From NCBI GenBank assembly GCA_024398875.1, contig JAKSIJ010000004.1, positions 62,001 through 126,000 of the forward strand: a stretch of DNA of 64,000 nt, read 5' to 3'. Position numbers and translations under genes: made by a program. This document shows positions 34,101 through 41,704 of this stretch, in pieces; position 1 is the first letter of the stretch, and each line of letters begins with the position of its first letter. The notes under the pieces are model-generated. The model saw only the letters and a program-made list of their open reading frames with translations. It did not search any database and had not been told where the DNA came from. The stretch is from Fibrobacter sp. (lineage in GTDB: Bacteria; Fibrobacterota; Fibrobacteria; Fibrobacterales; Fibrobacteraceae).

Positions 34101-34227
34101 GTTCTTCCATACTCAGAACCTGACGACGGAATGGACGGTGGGCAGCTTCATCAGCTACAGGCCGGACAATCGGGCTGACGAATATAAGGATATTTTTGGA
34201 ATCCTGACCTTGAATTACATGTTCTAG
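31126..34227 (+). CDS. Large outer-membrane protein: right-handed beta-helix plus beta-barrel
   Basis: About 1033 residues; ATG 31126 overlaps the FecR stop. After a signal peptide (LLACILMAAPLVMAEA), residues about 25-230 read as right-handed beta-helix repeats (VVPEGKALVVEAGTVVDFAP, GSVAFVGESGQPVVLKS, GLAVENGIAELRDVNFENI). The remainder is long, aromatic and beta-rich with an alternating pattern, a helical insertion near 560-640, and ends in YKDIFGILTLNYMF, a typical outer-membrane C-terminal Phe signal. It could be a surface adhesin or a glycan or pore protein. I know no named family. Co-translation with FecR suggests one complex. Confidence 0.75.
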   Translation: MGFGVRLLACILMAAPLVMAEAAPSILKGEVSGFLKAANSPYTVQETIVVPEGKALVVEAGTVVDFAPGTGLDVQGGSVAFVGESGQPVVLKSQNPDAYWNGISVTGQRSAKFQNVYISNAEIGLAVENGIAELRDVNFENIRSIGLYAKAASVDVHWGSFKNGKGVALWASNKSFVNVDATAFYQNKVAVVAGENSNLNLQLSNLAHNDCAILDMENNNFHQLRSKVEQNQVGLVSSDMPSDEFKAIVHGNATDFSQTVQATVSTLPDEPSNAYSERFRPVTQLVGAGAVDSSWSISGNLEVSGGYHHVMTRHNHSGEDYVMGSDTVENGKRYKNYFQTPGFFTNWNAYLSMESPSGQLLEFSADISADKWNKFNPENVLAVYSDNMQRAAVGDIYLSAGEAYLAGVNILGGSYDLNLFNNRAGEPLFVLSAFGGESQKPKVVGERDEDIYNDYIEDGEGVPQELLVGGKVRWNMHRRFNGTLGFIGSNDYLEDPLLRDGMHDNVNTASPVVSSKTFFADGNWLFFPGDIELNGQVAIGAADTSNAELQRAINEVFVDAGLDASNFAKLRRLMANPSLVNRMDEAELEEFFGDNSMKTVSEMRQELIALLNTAKQVQQKYKSAEKSPSEVKNWDGQNYSVAASLRWAIGNTLINGHLAFVGADFYSAGSPDLRQNSREFGGSVDQKIFDFWKLNVGYELVVENASQGNKYNIFGLSEGTEWGFSFGAEDDWLEEHEQDDNRTLYDHTASLGNVFDVGKLLQISVNYSMNLRSRWTNQRLYADYSAASGIYNDSWFKPRNGKGTVKLLDGSDTLELDSLRWSDYYGLASEPFLATQFNERIAKHTWNLELKFNLPKNVLKVGGVWTFRQDLSYFKQDGLMDDLDFSDETYGILGYYFHGADYFEQRYPVSLVTTLDGFRNMISVTPRYKLYNRDDMEDFEWKLIDNMTISLSKDFIDLSLAGAVRQEFMGRDEGAERINESESDYEGSLSLKFFHTQNLTTEWTVGSFISYRPDNRADEYKDIFGILTLNYMF

Positions 34228-34260
34228 GTCAAAAATCCCCATTTTTTTGAAAAAATCCCC

Positions 34261-34288
34261 TTGACAGTGTCAAGGGTTTATCTATATT
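34261..34288 (+). promoter_or_regulatory. Promoter of tRNA-Asn
   Basis: TTGACA at 34261-34266, a 16-base spacer and TATATT at 34283-34288, followed by TG. It is the clearest sigma-70-type promoter in this part of the window. Confidence 0.85.
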
Positions 34289-34325
34289 TGGAGCCGTCGG
34301 TGAGAGTAATCTCACTGGCTGACAT

Positions 34326-34398
34326 TGCCTCATAGCTCAGTTGGTAGAGCCCGCGACTGTTAATCGCGTTGTCCTTGGTTCGAGTCCAAGCGAGGCAG
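34326..34398 (+). tRNA. tRNA-Asn (anticodon GTT)
   Basis: All arms fold: D stem GCTC/GAGC, anticodon stem CGCGA/TCGCG with loop CTGTTAA, variable TTGTC, T stem CTTGG/CCAAG with loop TTCGAGT, acceptor TGCCTCA/CGAGGCA with one A-C mismatch at its base, discriminator G. As in other bacterial tRNA-Asn the first base is T. CCA is not encoded. Confidence 0.95.
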
Positions 34399-34404
34399 CT
34401 CAAG

Positions 34405-34436
34405 AGCCCTCAGCGTTAGCTGAGGGCTTCTTGTTT
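34405..34436 (+). terminator. Terminator of tRNA-Asn
   Basis: AGCCCTCAGC and GCTGAGGGCT form a perfect 10-base stem around GTTA, then TCTTGTTTT. A second partial copy of the right arm and tail (GCTGAGGG then TTTCTTGTTTTT) lies at 34443-34462. Confidence 0.9.
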
Positions 34437-34500
34437 TCGAAAGCTGAGGGTTTCTTGTTTTTGCACCGCTGTTTTTGCAAAAACATGTTATTTTTAGAGC

Positions 34501-35313
34501 ATGCAGCAATACCTCGAATTACTACAAGATATTTTGGATAATGGCGTTGATCGTTCCGACCGTACGGGCACTGGCACCCGCAGTGTTTTCGGTCGCCAAA
34601 AGCGCTTTGACCTTTCACAGGGCTTCCCGTGCCTCACTACGAAGAAGCTTCACTTGCGTTCCATCATTCACGAACTTCTGTGGTTCCTGAAAGGTGATAC
34701 CAACATCAAGTATCTTCACGATAACAAGGTCTCCATTTGGGATGAATGGGCCGATGAGAATGGCGACCTGGGGCCTGTGTATGGGCATCAGTGGCGCAGC
34801 TGGCCGACCCCCGATGGCGGTCACATCGACCAGATTCAGAACTTGGTGAATAGCCTCAAGAACAATCCAGATTCTCGCCGCCATCTGGTGTGCGCCTGGA
34901 ATGTGGCTGAGGTGGATAAGATGGCGCTGCCTCCTTGCCATTGCCTTTTCCAGTTCTATGTGGGCGGTGTGGGTAAGACGGGCAAGCGCAAACTCAGCTG
35001 CCAGTTGTATCAGCGCAGTGCAGACACGTTCCTGGGCGTTCCGTTTAACATTGCTTCCTATTCGCTTCTGACCATGATGCTGGCTCAGGTCTGCGATTAC
35101 GAGCCGGGCGAATTCGTCCATACCTTTGGCGATCTTCACCTGTATATGAATCACTTTGACCAGGCGAAGGAACAGCTTTCCCGCACGCCTCGTAAGCTCC
35201 CCACCATGAAGATTAATCCGGATGTGAAGGACTTGTTCGAATTCAAGTTTGAGGATTTTGAACTGGTGGATTACGATCCGTACCCGACCATCAAAGCCCC
35301 GATTGCGGTGTGA
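34501..35313 (+). CDS. thyA: Thymidylate synthase
   Basis: A 270-residue ThyA that methylates dUMP to dTMP with methylene-tetrahydrofolate. It has the phosphate-binding [12 protein letters not shown], the active-site cysteine in [28 protein letters not shown] and the conserved [15 protein letters not shown] 34501 has no clear Shine-Dalgarno sequence; an AT-rich TTATTT lies nine bases before it. Dihydrofolate reductase follows after a repeat-filled 159-base gap, so the dTMP cycle genes are together. Confidence 0.96.
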   Translation: MQQYLELLQDILDNGVDRSDRTGTGTRSVFGRQKRFDLSQGFPCLTTKKLHLRSIIHELLWFLKGDTNIKYLHDNKVSIWDEWADENGDLGPVYGHQWRSWPTPDGGHIDQIQNLVNSLKNNPDSRRHLVCAWNVAEVDKMALPPCHCLFQFYVGGVGKTGKRKLSCQLYQRSADTFLGVPFNIASYSLLTMMLAQVCDYEPGEFVHTFGDLHLYMNHFDQAKEQLSRTPRKLPTMKINPDVKDLFEFKFEDFELVDYDPYPTIKAPIAV

Positions 35314-35315
35314 TA

Positions 35316-35468
35316 ATGCTGAATGCAGAATGCTGAATGCAGAATTATGTCTAATGAAATACCTCGCCTGAGATAATTATGAATTATGAAGTATGAATTA
35401 TGAGATGTATCTGTCGGAGAGTTTCGCCTGAGATTTAATTTTGAATTGTGAATTTTGAATTGTGAATT
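35316..35468. repeat. Dispersed AT-rich repeats between thyA and folA
   Basis: The gap holds the AATGCTGAATGCAGAAT repeat twice in tandem (35316-35346), two CGCCTGAGAT copies (about 35368 and 35427), a TATGAATTATGAAG-type array (35378-35402) and a TTTTGAATTGTGAA array up to 35468. The folA start follows within a few bases and has no ribosome site. Confidence 0.85.
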
Positions 35469-35472
35469 GCCT

Positions 35473-35961
35473 ATGCTTCTTTCTGCTATTGTTGCTGTTT
35501 CTGAGAATAACGTCATTGGTCGGGATGGTCACCTCCCGTGGCATTTGTCCCTAGACTTAAAACGGTTTAAGGCCATCACTACGGGCCATTCCATCATTCT
35601 CGGCCGGAAGAACTATGATGACATCGGACGGCCGCTGCCAAACCGCACCAACTACGTGCTGACCCGCAATCCGAATTTTGTGGCGGAAGGCTGTATTGTC
35701 TGCGGTAACTTGCAGCAGGCGATTTCTGCGGCGGAAGCTGCAGGGGAGTCTGAGGCTTTCATCATCGGCGGTGCCGCGGTTTATCGCGAGGCCATGCCTT
35801 TGGTGAAGAAGCTCTACTTCACGAAGGTGCTTTCCCAGGTGGACGGAGATGTGTTCTTTCCGGAATGGGGCGAGGGCTGGCGCCTGGTGAGCGAGGAACG
35901 TTTTGATGCCGACGAGAAAAACGACTTCCCGACGGTGTTTCAGGTCTGGGAACGCGACTAG
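35473..35961 (+). CDS. folA: Dihydrofolate reductase
   Basis: A 162-residue DHFR, the usual size. Motifs include LLSAIVAVSENNVIGRDGHL, PWHLSLDLKRFK with the catalytic acidic Asp, GHSIILGRKNYDDIG, LTRN and FIIGGAAVYREAMP. It regenerates tetrahydrofolate after ThyA. ATG 35473 is the first start that gives a normal N-terminus; the bases before it are repeat sequence. It is followed five bases later by a membrane protein gene. Confidence 0.95.
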   Translation: MLLSAIVAVSENNVIGRDGHLPWHLSLDLKRFKAITTGHSIILGRKNYDDIGRPLPNRTNYVLTRNPNFVAEGCIVCGNLQQAISAAEAAGESEAFIIGGAAVYREAMPLVKKLYFTKVLSQVDGDVFFPEWGEGWRLVSEERFDADEKNDFPTVFQVWERD

Positions 35962-35966
35962 ATTTT

Positions 35967-37247
35967 ATGATTGAGTTCAACGAGTTCTACAAATTGGCTG
36001 CGGCTTTGGGCATTGGCTTTGTCATTGGCCTGCAGCGGGAGAATTCCAACGACAGTAATAACGCGAGGCACCCCGCAGGGCTTCGCTCTTTTACCATCGT
36101 CAGTTTGTGTGGCGCAGTTGCTGCCTATTTGGCGGAATTGATGAACACGGTGGCGCCTTTTGTGGCGGGCTTCGTGGTCGTCGGGCTTCTGCTTCTCACT
36201 TCTCACATTTCTTACGGATTGAATAGGGTAGAAGAAAAGTCCAATTTCTCGGGCCTTACTACAAGTCTTGCGTTGTTCCTGGTGTACTTCCTGGGCGCTC
36301 TCTGCTGGTACGGAAAGCTCCTGGAGGCGGGAATCCTCATGATTGTGCTGCTGTGGCTCCTCACTCTGAAAAAGCAGTTGCACGACTGGGCCGCCAGAAT
36401 CTCTACAGAGGATATCATCGCCGCGGTGAAGTTCGCCGTGGTGACTCTCATGATTTTCCCGTTCCTGCCGAATCAGGCGTATGGACCTGCAGGCCTTGAA
36501 GTATTGAACCCGCACACCATCTGGCTCTTTGTTGTTTTCATTAGCGGCATTGGCTTTGTGGGTTATGTGCTCATCAAGGTGGTGGGGCCCGGTAAGGGAA
36601 TCTGGCTCACGGGACTTCTAGGCGGACTCGCCAGCAGTACTGCGCTTACATTAAATTTGGTGGGCCGTAGTAAGGAGAACGAATCCTATGCGGAAGACTT
36701 CTCCATGGGCATCGTTCTCAGCTGGGCGGTGATGTATGTGCGCCTCTACCTGATTTGCATTGTGCTTGCGCCTAGTCTTGCGAAGCCTCTTGCGCTGCCG
36801 CTGTTGGTGCCTGCGGTGCCGAGCTTTGCTTATGCGATGTATTTGAAGGCAAAAAGCGCCCGCGACCATAAGGAAAAAAGTTCTAATTTCAGCAATCCCT
36901 TTAAGCTTTTGCCGGCTATCAAGTTCGGTATCATTTTTACGGTGGTGATGTTTTTAGCAAATGCCGCCCGCGTTTATCTGGGCGATGGTGCGCTCCTTGC
37001 CTGCAGCTTCCTGGGTGGTGCTGCAGAAATGGATGCGGTGGCGTTCTCCGTTCTGGATATGAGCATCAAGGATGTAATTCCTGTGCAGCAGTTGGTGCTC
37101 GCCCTCTTGTTTGCAAGCCTTGCCAACACCCTTACCAAGGGCGGTTTGGTGTGCTTCTTGGGGGCGAAAACTATGCGAAAGCCCATTATTCCGGCGGTAG
37201 CCCTGATTTGCATTACCACAGGTGTTTTAATCGGATTTTATTTTTAG
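35967..37247 (+). CDS. MgtC/SapB-type membrane protein with DUF4010
   Basis: A 426-residue membrane protein. The N-terminal quarter is MgtC/SapB-like (ALGIGFVIGLQREN, PAGLRSFTIVSLCGAVAAYL). The rest matches DUF4010: GLTTSLALFLVYFLGALCWY, a cytoplasmic KKQLHDWAARISTEDIIAAV, then GLLGGLASSTALTLNL and GGAAEMDAVAFSVLDMS. About a dozen hydrophobic segments are visible. Transport or magnesium-linked roles have been proposed for the MgtC family; the full-length fusion is uncharacterised. It follows folA by five bases. Confidence 0.85.
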   Translation: MIEFNEFYKLAAALGIGFVIGLQRENSNDSNNARHPAGLRSFTIVSLCGAVAAYLAELMNTVAPFVAGFVVVGLLLLTSHISYGLNRVEEKSNFSGLTTSLALFLVYFLGALCWYGKLLEAGILMIVLLWLLTLKKQLHDWAARISTEDIIAAVKFAVVTLMIFPFLPNQAYGPAGLEVLNPHTIWLFVVFISGIGFVGYVLIKVVGPGKGIWLTGLLGGLASSTALTLNLVGRSKENESYAEDFSMGIVLSWAVMYVRLYLICIVLAPSLAKPLALPLLVPAVPSFAYAMYLKAKSARDHKEKSSNFSNPFKLLPAIKFGIIFTVVMFLANAARVYLGDGALLACSFLGGAAEMDAVAFSVLDMSIKDVIPVQQLVLALLFASLANTLTKGGLVCFLGAKTMRKPIIPAVALICITTGVLIGFYF

Positions 37248-37282
37248 AAAAGAAGTATTTTATAGAGAAATAGGAGTCCATT

Positions 37283-38203
37283 ATGCGTGTTTTTGTTACC
37301 GGCGGAACAGGTTTTATTGGCCACTACGTTGTGAAGGCGCTTCTTGCCAAGGGCCACGAGGTGGTAATCTCCACAAGGCACCCCAATAAGGTGCCCTCTC
37401 TACGCTCACAGCCCAATGTTTCTTTTGTGGAAGCCTCCCTTACGGATTTTGATGCCATGGGCGAGGGCTTGTTTGGCTGTGATGCCTGCATTCATATTGC
37501 ACTTGGCTGGGGCGAAACTCCATCCCTCATGCTGATGAACGACACCCGCGCGACCGTTACCCTTTTGGAAATGGCTGCCAAGGCTGGCTGCCAGAAGTTC
37601 ATCTATACCTCTAGTACGGCAGCTATGGGCCGTATGCGTCCGGTAATGCGCGAGGTAACGGGTAATTTGCCCATGGACCTTTATGGCGCCACAAAGGCTG
37701 CCGGCGAAGCTTACGTTCTTGGATTTACTCACGGCTACGGAACACACTTCCCGGAAGTGAAGATGAAGCGAAACATCATTCGCCCGGGTTATACTTTTGG
37801 AAATCCCGCATTCCCTGATGGCTGTACGCAACCTGACCGTCGTTTCTTTGAGATTGCAAAGGCCGCCAAGGAAGGCCGCGACATCCATATCATCAAGAAC
37901 GATGGAACGCAGTTCATTCATGCAAGCCAGCAGGCGCAGCTCTTTGTGAACCTTCTGGAATCCGACAAGAATGAGGAAATCTTCCTGGGGCTTGGTTCCG
38001 TGTGGATTAGCTGGAAGGAAATCGCTGAAATTGCAATTTCTCTTTGCCCGGGTACAACCTCCAAGATTGTGGAGAAGGATTTGGGTTGGGGTGATGAACC
38101 CATGCTCTTCAATGTCCAGAAGATTCAGGACCATTTTGGCCTCGTCTTCGATGCCCACGAGTTCTTGGCCGGGCATTTGAAGTACAACATGGATCTTCCG
38201 TAA
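37283..38203 (+). CDS. NAD-dependent epimerase/dehydratase (extended SDR)
   Basis: A 306-residue extended SDR with the N-terminal cofactor loop FVTGGTGFIGHYVVKALLAK, IHIALGWGE, the catalytic serine region YTSSTAAMG and Tyr-xxx-Lys in YGATKAAGEAYV. Such enzymes act on nucleotide sugars or on small carbonyl compounds; the substrate is not evident and no glycan gene is adjacent. AGGAG lies six bases before the ATG. It starts 35 bases after the DUF4010 gene. Confidence 0.85.
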   Translation: MRVFVTGGTGFIGHYVVKALLAKGHEVVISTRHPNKVPSLRSQPNVSFVEASLTDFDAMGEGLFGCDACIHIALGWGETPSLMLMNDTRATVTLLEMAAKAGCQKFIYTSSTAAMGRMRPVMREVTGNLPMDLYGATKAAGEAYVLGFTHGYGTHFPEVKMKRNIIRPGYTFGNPAFPDGCTQPDRRFFEIAKAAKEGRDIHIIKNDGTQFIHASQQAQLFVNLLESDKNEEIFLGLGSVWISWKEIAEIAISLCPGTTSKIVEKDLGWGDEPMLFNVQKIQDHFGLVFDAHEFLAGHLKYNMDLP

Positions 38204-38253
38204 TGGGATTTTTTGAATTCTCGTTTTTAACCTTTTGCAAGGTGTTTTAGATT

Positions 38254-39861
38254 ATGATTTTTTATGAGTCCAATTTTGAATTGAGTAACGAAGCCGTTGT
38301 CAAGTATGCTAAAGAAATTAGTGAAGCATACGAAAAAGAGGCGAAGAAAAGAGTCGACAATGTTCAGAAGTTCAAGTTGACGGTAGAAGAAATTCTGCTT
38401 CGCTATCAGGACCTTTTTGGGGCTGGCGTTCCTTGTCATGTTGTGGGATTTTGGCATTTTGGTAAACTACAGTTCTCTGTGGAAGTAAAGGGAGATTCTC
38501 GGAATCCGCTGGTTATTGATGACCAGTATGCCTACTCCTTTGATTTGCTCACCCAGATGGGGATGTTCCCCAAGTACAGTTACAGCCCGCGGAATGGCGG
38601 CAACAACGTGGTGGTGATTCCTGCGGAACTGAAGGCTCGGAAGAACCAGTTTTTGATAAACGTTCTTATTGCGGTTGTGTTGGCGGTGGTATGTTTCTAT
38701 GGCATGAAACTTCTCCCTGCAAATGCCTCGTCATTTATTGAAACGGGCTTTATAAAGCCCATCTTCATCAAGATGACCAACATCATGGCAGAAATTGCGA
38801 CCCCGCTGGTGTTCCTGGCCGTGGTGACGGGAATTATCGGCATTGGCGATACTCGTTCCTTCGGCAAGATGGGTCAGAAGTTGCTGACGGGAATGCTCAC
38901 AACATATCTTTTTGCGGGTATCCTTTGTGCTATTGTTTCCAGTTTTGTTTACGGCGTTGGTAAGGCTGCAGGGAACGGCGATTACGGATTTGTTTCCCAG
39001 ATGGTTCAGTTGGTGCTGGATATTATTCCCGATAATTTGGTGGCGCCCTTTGCCATCGATAATGATTTGCAAGTCATCACCATTGCGGTGTTTGTAGGAT
39101 TTGTGCTGTTGGTTCTTGGAAACAAAGTGAAGATTGTGACTCAAGTGCTGACGGAACTTTCTGATGTGGTGTACAAGGCCATGGCCTTTGTGTGCAAGTG
39201 CATCCCAGCCCTTATCTTTTTTGGCATTTTGAATGTGATGTGCAATGAAATGTCTGGATTCGAAAACCTCTACAAGATGATTATCCTTTTCATTTGCTGC
39301 TCCCTCGCCACGGTTCTCTTTGTGGTGCTGAAGACCTATAGAGTCGCACGCGTTCCCTTTGGCGTGCTCTTCAAAAAGCAGTTGCCAACCACACTAATTA
39401 ATTTGACCACCAGTTCTCAGGTTTCTGCATTGCCTTCTAATATGGAATGCTGTAAGCATAAGTTTGGCATTGATGAACGGTTGGTGAATTTTGGACTTCC
39501 TCTTGGCATTGTGGTGTTCATGCCTTGCGGTGCTATCTTTATTTCCCTGGTGGCGTGGAGTTTGTCCGCGATGTGGGGTATTCCCTTTGATTTGGGACAG
39601 GTGGTGAAGGTTACATTTCTCGGCATTATTCTCGCTATAGCGGCCCCACCTATTCCCGGAAGCGCCTTGGCTATTATGCCTATCGTGTTTTCTGCTTGTG
39701 GACTTCCTCCGGAGGCTTATCCCATTGGCATTCTTATGGGAACGGTGATTGGGTATGCGTGCCCACTACTGAATGGATTCCTTTTGCAGCAGGAATTGCT
39801 GTGTGCGGCAGTGAAGCTGAATGCCTGCGATAAGGAAGTGTTGCGGAAACCGGAACAGTAA
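38254..39861 (+). CDS. Dicarboxylate/amino-acid:cation symporter with an extra N-terminal GHKL-like domain
   Basis: A 535-residue protein. Residues about 130-530 form a DAACS-family sodium symporter (FIKMTNIMAEIATPLVFLAV, LINLTTSSQVSALPSNMECC, IFISLVAWSLS, PPIPGSALAIMPIVFSACG). The first 130 residues are soluble: VDNVQKFKLTVEEILLRYQD and KLQFSVEVKGDSRNPL look like the N-box helix and a following strand of a GHKL-type ATPase fold, as seen in some related symporters. If it binds a nucleotide it could gate transport. The likely cargo is a dicarboxylate or Glu/Asp/Ser; it cannot be fixed from sequence. Confidence 0.85.
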   Translation: MIFYESNFELSNEAVVKYAKEISEAYEKEAKKRVDNVQKFKLTVEEILLRYQDLFGAGVPCHVVGFWHFGKLQFSVEVKGDSRNPLVIDDQYAYSFDLLTQMGMFPKYSYSPRNGGNNVVVIPAELKARKNQFLINVLIAVVLAVVCFYGMKLLPANASSFIETGFIKPIFIKMTNIMAEIATPLVFLAVVTGIIGIGDTRSFGKMGQKLLTGMLTTYLFAGILCAIVSSFVYGVGKAAGNGDYGFVSQMVQLVLDIIPDNLVAPFAIDNDLQVITIAVFVGFVLLVLGNKVKIVTQVLTELSDVVYKAMAFVCKCIPALIFFGILNVMCNEMSGFENLYKMIILFICCSLATVLFVVLKTYRVARVPFGVLFKKQLPTTLINLTTSSQVSALPSNMECCKHKFGIDERLVNFGLPLGIVVFMPCGAIFISLVAWSLSAMWGIPFDLGQVVKVTFLGIILAIAAPPIPGSALAIMPIVFSACGLPPEAYPIGILMGTVIGYACPLLNGFLLQQELLCAAVKLNACDKEVLRKPEQ

Positions 39862-39925
39862 TTACTTGAGATTACTTCGCCGGTTTAGACTGCAGTGTTT
39901 TTTGCTGGCTTGAACCGCTGCGAAC

Positions 39926-40816
39926 TTAGGCAGCCGCGGAAATCACTAGGGAAATCAGTCCCAGGAACATGGCGATTTTCGTCATGCCTTGGGCTTTGCG
40001 GTAGTTCTTCTTGCCTGCCATCAGGAGCGTTATTCCGAGAGTGGGCGTCATGGTGATGGCGGTGAGAATGAGGAATAGTTGCGGGTAGTAGCCTTGCATT
40101 ACAGGCAAGGGAAGCAGAATCCAAGAAAATAGGATGATGGCGCCTGCGAACCGGCGGGCGGTAGTGCTGCCTGCAATAAGCGGAAACGTCATGATGCCGG
40201 CCTTCAAATCGCCAGTCTCATCTTCCAAGTCCTTGTAGATTTCTCTTGCGGTAGTGAGCAAGAATGCAAACAGCATGGCCGGGTAGAGTTTCCCGAGGGA
40301 ATCCAGATTCAGAATGGGGGAGTGTAACCAGTTGAGAATGAGAGGTGTTGCACACAGGAAGGCTACGGTCATGTTTTTCAGTAGCGGAATGTGCTTTAGT
40401 TTTGAATTGTATGCGACGAGGAGTAGGGTAAGAGCGACGAAGAAGAGGGCTGGGATGGCTGCAGTATCGGGAGAAGAACTTTGCCACAGCAGGAGTGAGT
40501 CCGTAAGTCCGCAAAGGAGGGTGAGGATGGCGCCCGCGATACTGGCGGCTTTTGCCTGAGGTAAGGAAATTGTGCCGCGAACGAGTGGCCTTTCCGGACG
40601 GTTCATGCGGTCACTTTCCAAATCCAGAATGTCGTTCTGGATGTTGGCAAACCCGATGGCGAACGCAAAACCAAGAAGTTCTAGAATGAGATTGGGAACA
40701 CCAATGCCAACCCCTTTCCAAAAAGCGAAACCCATCAAGAAATAGCCCACACTGAGCGTCACCATGGCGATGGCGATGTTCACGGGGCGACTCATCTTGA
40801 AGAGGGTTGTAATCAT
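39926..40816 (-). CDS. UbiA-family prenyltransferase (digeranylgeranylglyceryl phosphate synthase-like)
   Basis: A 296-residue membrane enzyme with about eight segments. The first Asp-rich motif is NIQNDILDLESDRMNRPERP and the second KDLEDETGDLKAG, both magnesium-prenyl-diphosphate sites. The SDRMNRPERPLVRG version is typical of the geranylgeranylglyceryl-phosphate transferase-like branch rather than ubiquinone or heme O enzymes. The start codon has no ribosome site; a TATATT box lies eight bases upstream on the minus strand. It is divergent from 40914. The substrate is inferred from motif style only. Confidence 0.8.
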   Translation of the reverse strand: MITTLFKMSRPVNIAIAMVTLSVGYFLMGFAFWKGVGIGVPNLILELLGFAFAIGFANIQNDILDLESDRMNRPERPLVRGTISLPQAKAASIAGAILTLLCGLTDSLLLWQSSSPDTAAIPALFFVALTLLLVAYNSKLKHIPLLKNMTVAFLCATPLILNWLHSPILNLDSLGKLYPAMLFAFLLTTAREIYKDLEDETGDLKAGIMTFPLIAGSTTARRFAGAIILFSWILLPLPVMQGYYPQLFLILTAITMTPTLGITLLMAGKKNYRKAQGMTKIAMFLGLISLVISAAA

Positions 40817-40867
40817 TTATGTTTAATATAAAAAATTGAATAAAGGATAAATGCTGCTCTCGAAACC

Positions 40868-40901
40868 AATTCATAATTAATAATTCATAACTCATAATTA
40901 C
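40868..40901. repeat. TTCATAATT-type dispersed repeat in a divergent promoter region
   Basis: Variants of TTCATAATTAATAATTC and ATAACTCATAATTA fill the space between the divergent UbiA-type gene and 40914. The same words recur at 21147-21269, 35378-35402, 48920-48945, 49011-49020 and 49133-49147. Confidence 0.7.
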
Positions 40902-40913
40902 TACATTTTTCCC

Positions 40914-41228
40914 GTGCCGTTTTTTACAAAGAGCAATTTGGAAGACCTTCGGAAGGAAGCGGATCAGCTTTCCATCTGCGTGGAGCATTTTCTCTACGCT
41001 TCGGAGCATATTCCCGAAGGGGATTGGAAGACCAAGGGCTTCTATGACAACTGCATCGAGAAATGCAACGGCCGCTTGAAAGCGATTCATTTTCTGATGG
41101 AATCTATCCGCCGGGGGCATCCTGTGACGGAGGATTCCGAGGAAGCCGCCGAATCTGCTGCTGTGGAAACGGATTCCGCAGAGGCGGATGCAGCAAAGCC
41201 CGATCCCGCAGAAAAAGACAAAGCATAA
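40914..41228 (+). CDS. Hypothetical 104-residue acidic protein
   Basis: Not recognised. It starts at a GTG with no ribosome site, six bases after TACATT, so a leaderless mRNA is likely. The N-terminal 65 residues are predicted helical (KSNLEDLRKEADQLSICVEH, NCIEKCNGRLKAIHFLMESI) and the last 40 are an acidic Ala/Glu/Asp/Pro tail. It is followed 57 bases later by the superoxide reductase gene. No membrane segment. Confidence 0.6.
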   Translation: MPFFTKSNLEDLRKEADQLSICVEHFLYASEHIPEGDWKTKGFYDNCIEKCNGRLKAIHFLMESIRRGHPVTEDSEEAAESAAVETDSAEADAAKPDPAEKDKA

Positions 41229-41285
41229 AAATTCTCTTGTCGCCCTCCTTTTCGTGCAGCTACATTACGGAGAAAAGGAGGAAAT

Positions 41286-41672
41286 ATGGAAAATCTTAAA
41301 TTCTACCGCTGCCCTGTCTGCGGAAACATCGTCATCCATCTGGAAAAATCGGGAGTGCCCGTGCATTGCTGTGGTCGCCCCATGGAAGAAATCATTCCAG
41401 GTACGGTGAACGCTTCAAGAGAGAAGCATGTGCCCGTAATCGATGTCTTTGAAACGGCAGTCCTCGTTTCTATAGGGGAGGAACCGCATCCCATGCTGGT
41501 GGAACATCACATTGAATGGATTGCGTTCCAGTCCGCTACGGGGTTCCAGGTTCACTACCTCAGGCCCGATGAACCGCCCTGTTATGAATTCCAGGTGCAG
41601 GAGGGTGTAAAGGCAGTGGCCGCTTTCGCCTACTGTAATTTGCATGGGCTTTGGAAAGCAAATATAGATTGA
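41286..41672 (+). CDS. dfx: Desulfoferrodoxin (superoxide reductase, 2Fe type)
   Basis: A 128-residue protein that reduces superoxide to peroxide in anaerobes. The N-terminal desulforedoxin domain holds C9, C12, C28 and C29 for the structural iron. The catalytic iron ligands are visible as H48 in EKHVP, H68, H74, C117 and H120 (YCNLHGLW), and E46-K47 precede H48 as in active enzymes. GGAGGAAAT before the ATG gives a strong ribosome site. It implies an anaerobic, air-exposed lifestyle, fitting Fibrobacter. Confidence 0.95.
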   Translation: MENLKFYRCPVCGNIVIHLEKSGVPVHCCGRPMEEIIPGTVNASREKHVPVIDVFETAVLVSIGEEPHPMLVEHHIEWIAFQSATGFQVHYLRPDEPPCYEFQVQEGVKAVAAFAYCNLHGLWKANID

Positions 41673-41698
41673 TGGGGGCGACTCCAAAAATCTATATT
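41669..41698 (+). promoter_or_regulatory. Predicted leaderless promoter of folC
   Basis: TTGATG at 41669-41674, an 18-base spacer, TATATT at 41693-41698, then six bases to ATG 41705. There is no Shine-Dalgarno sequence in the six bases, so transcription should start at or near the A of ATG. Confidence 0.6.
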
Positions 41699-41704
41699 TC
41701 GCCT

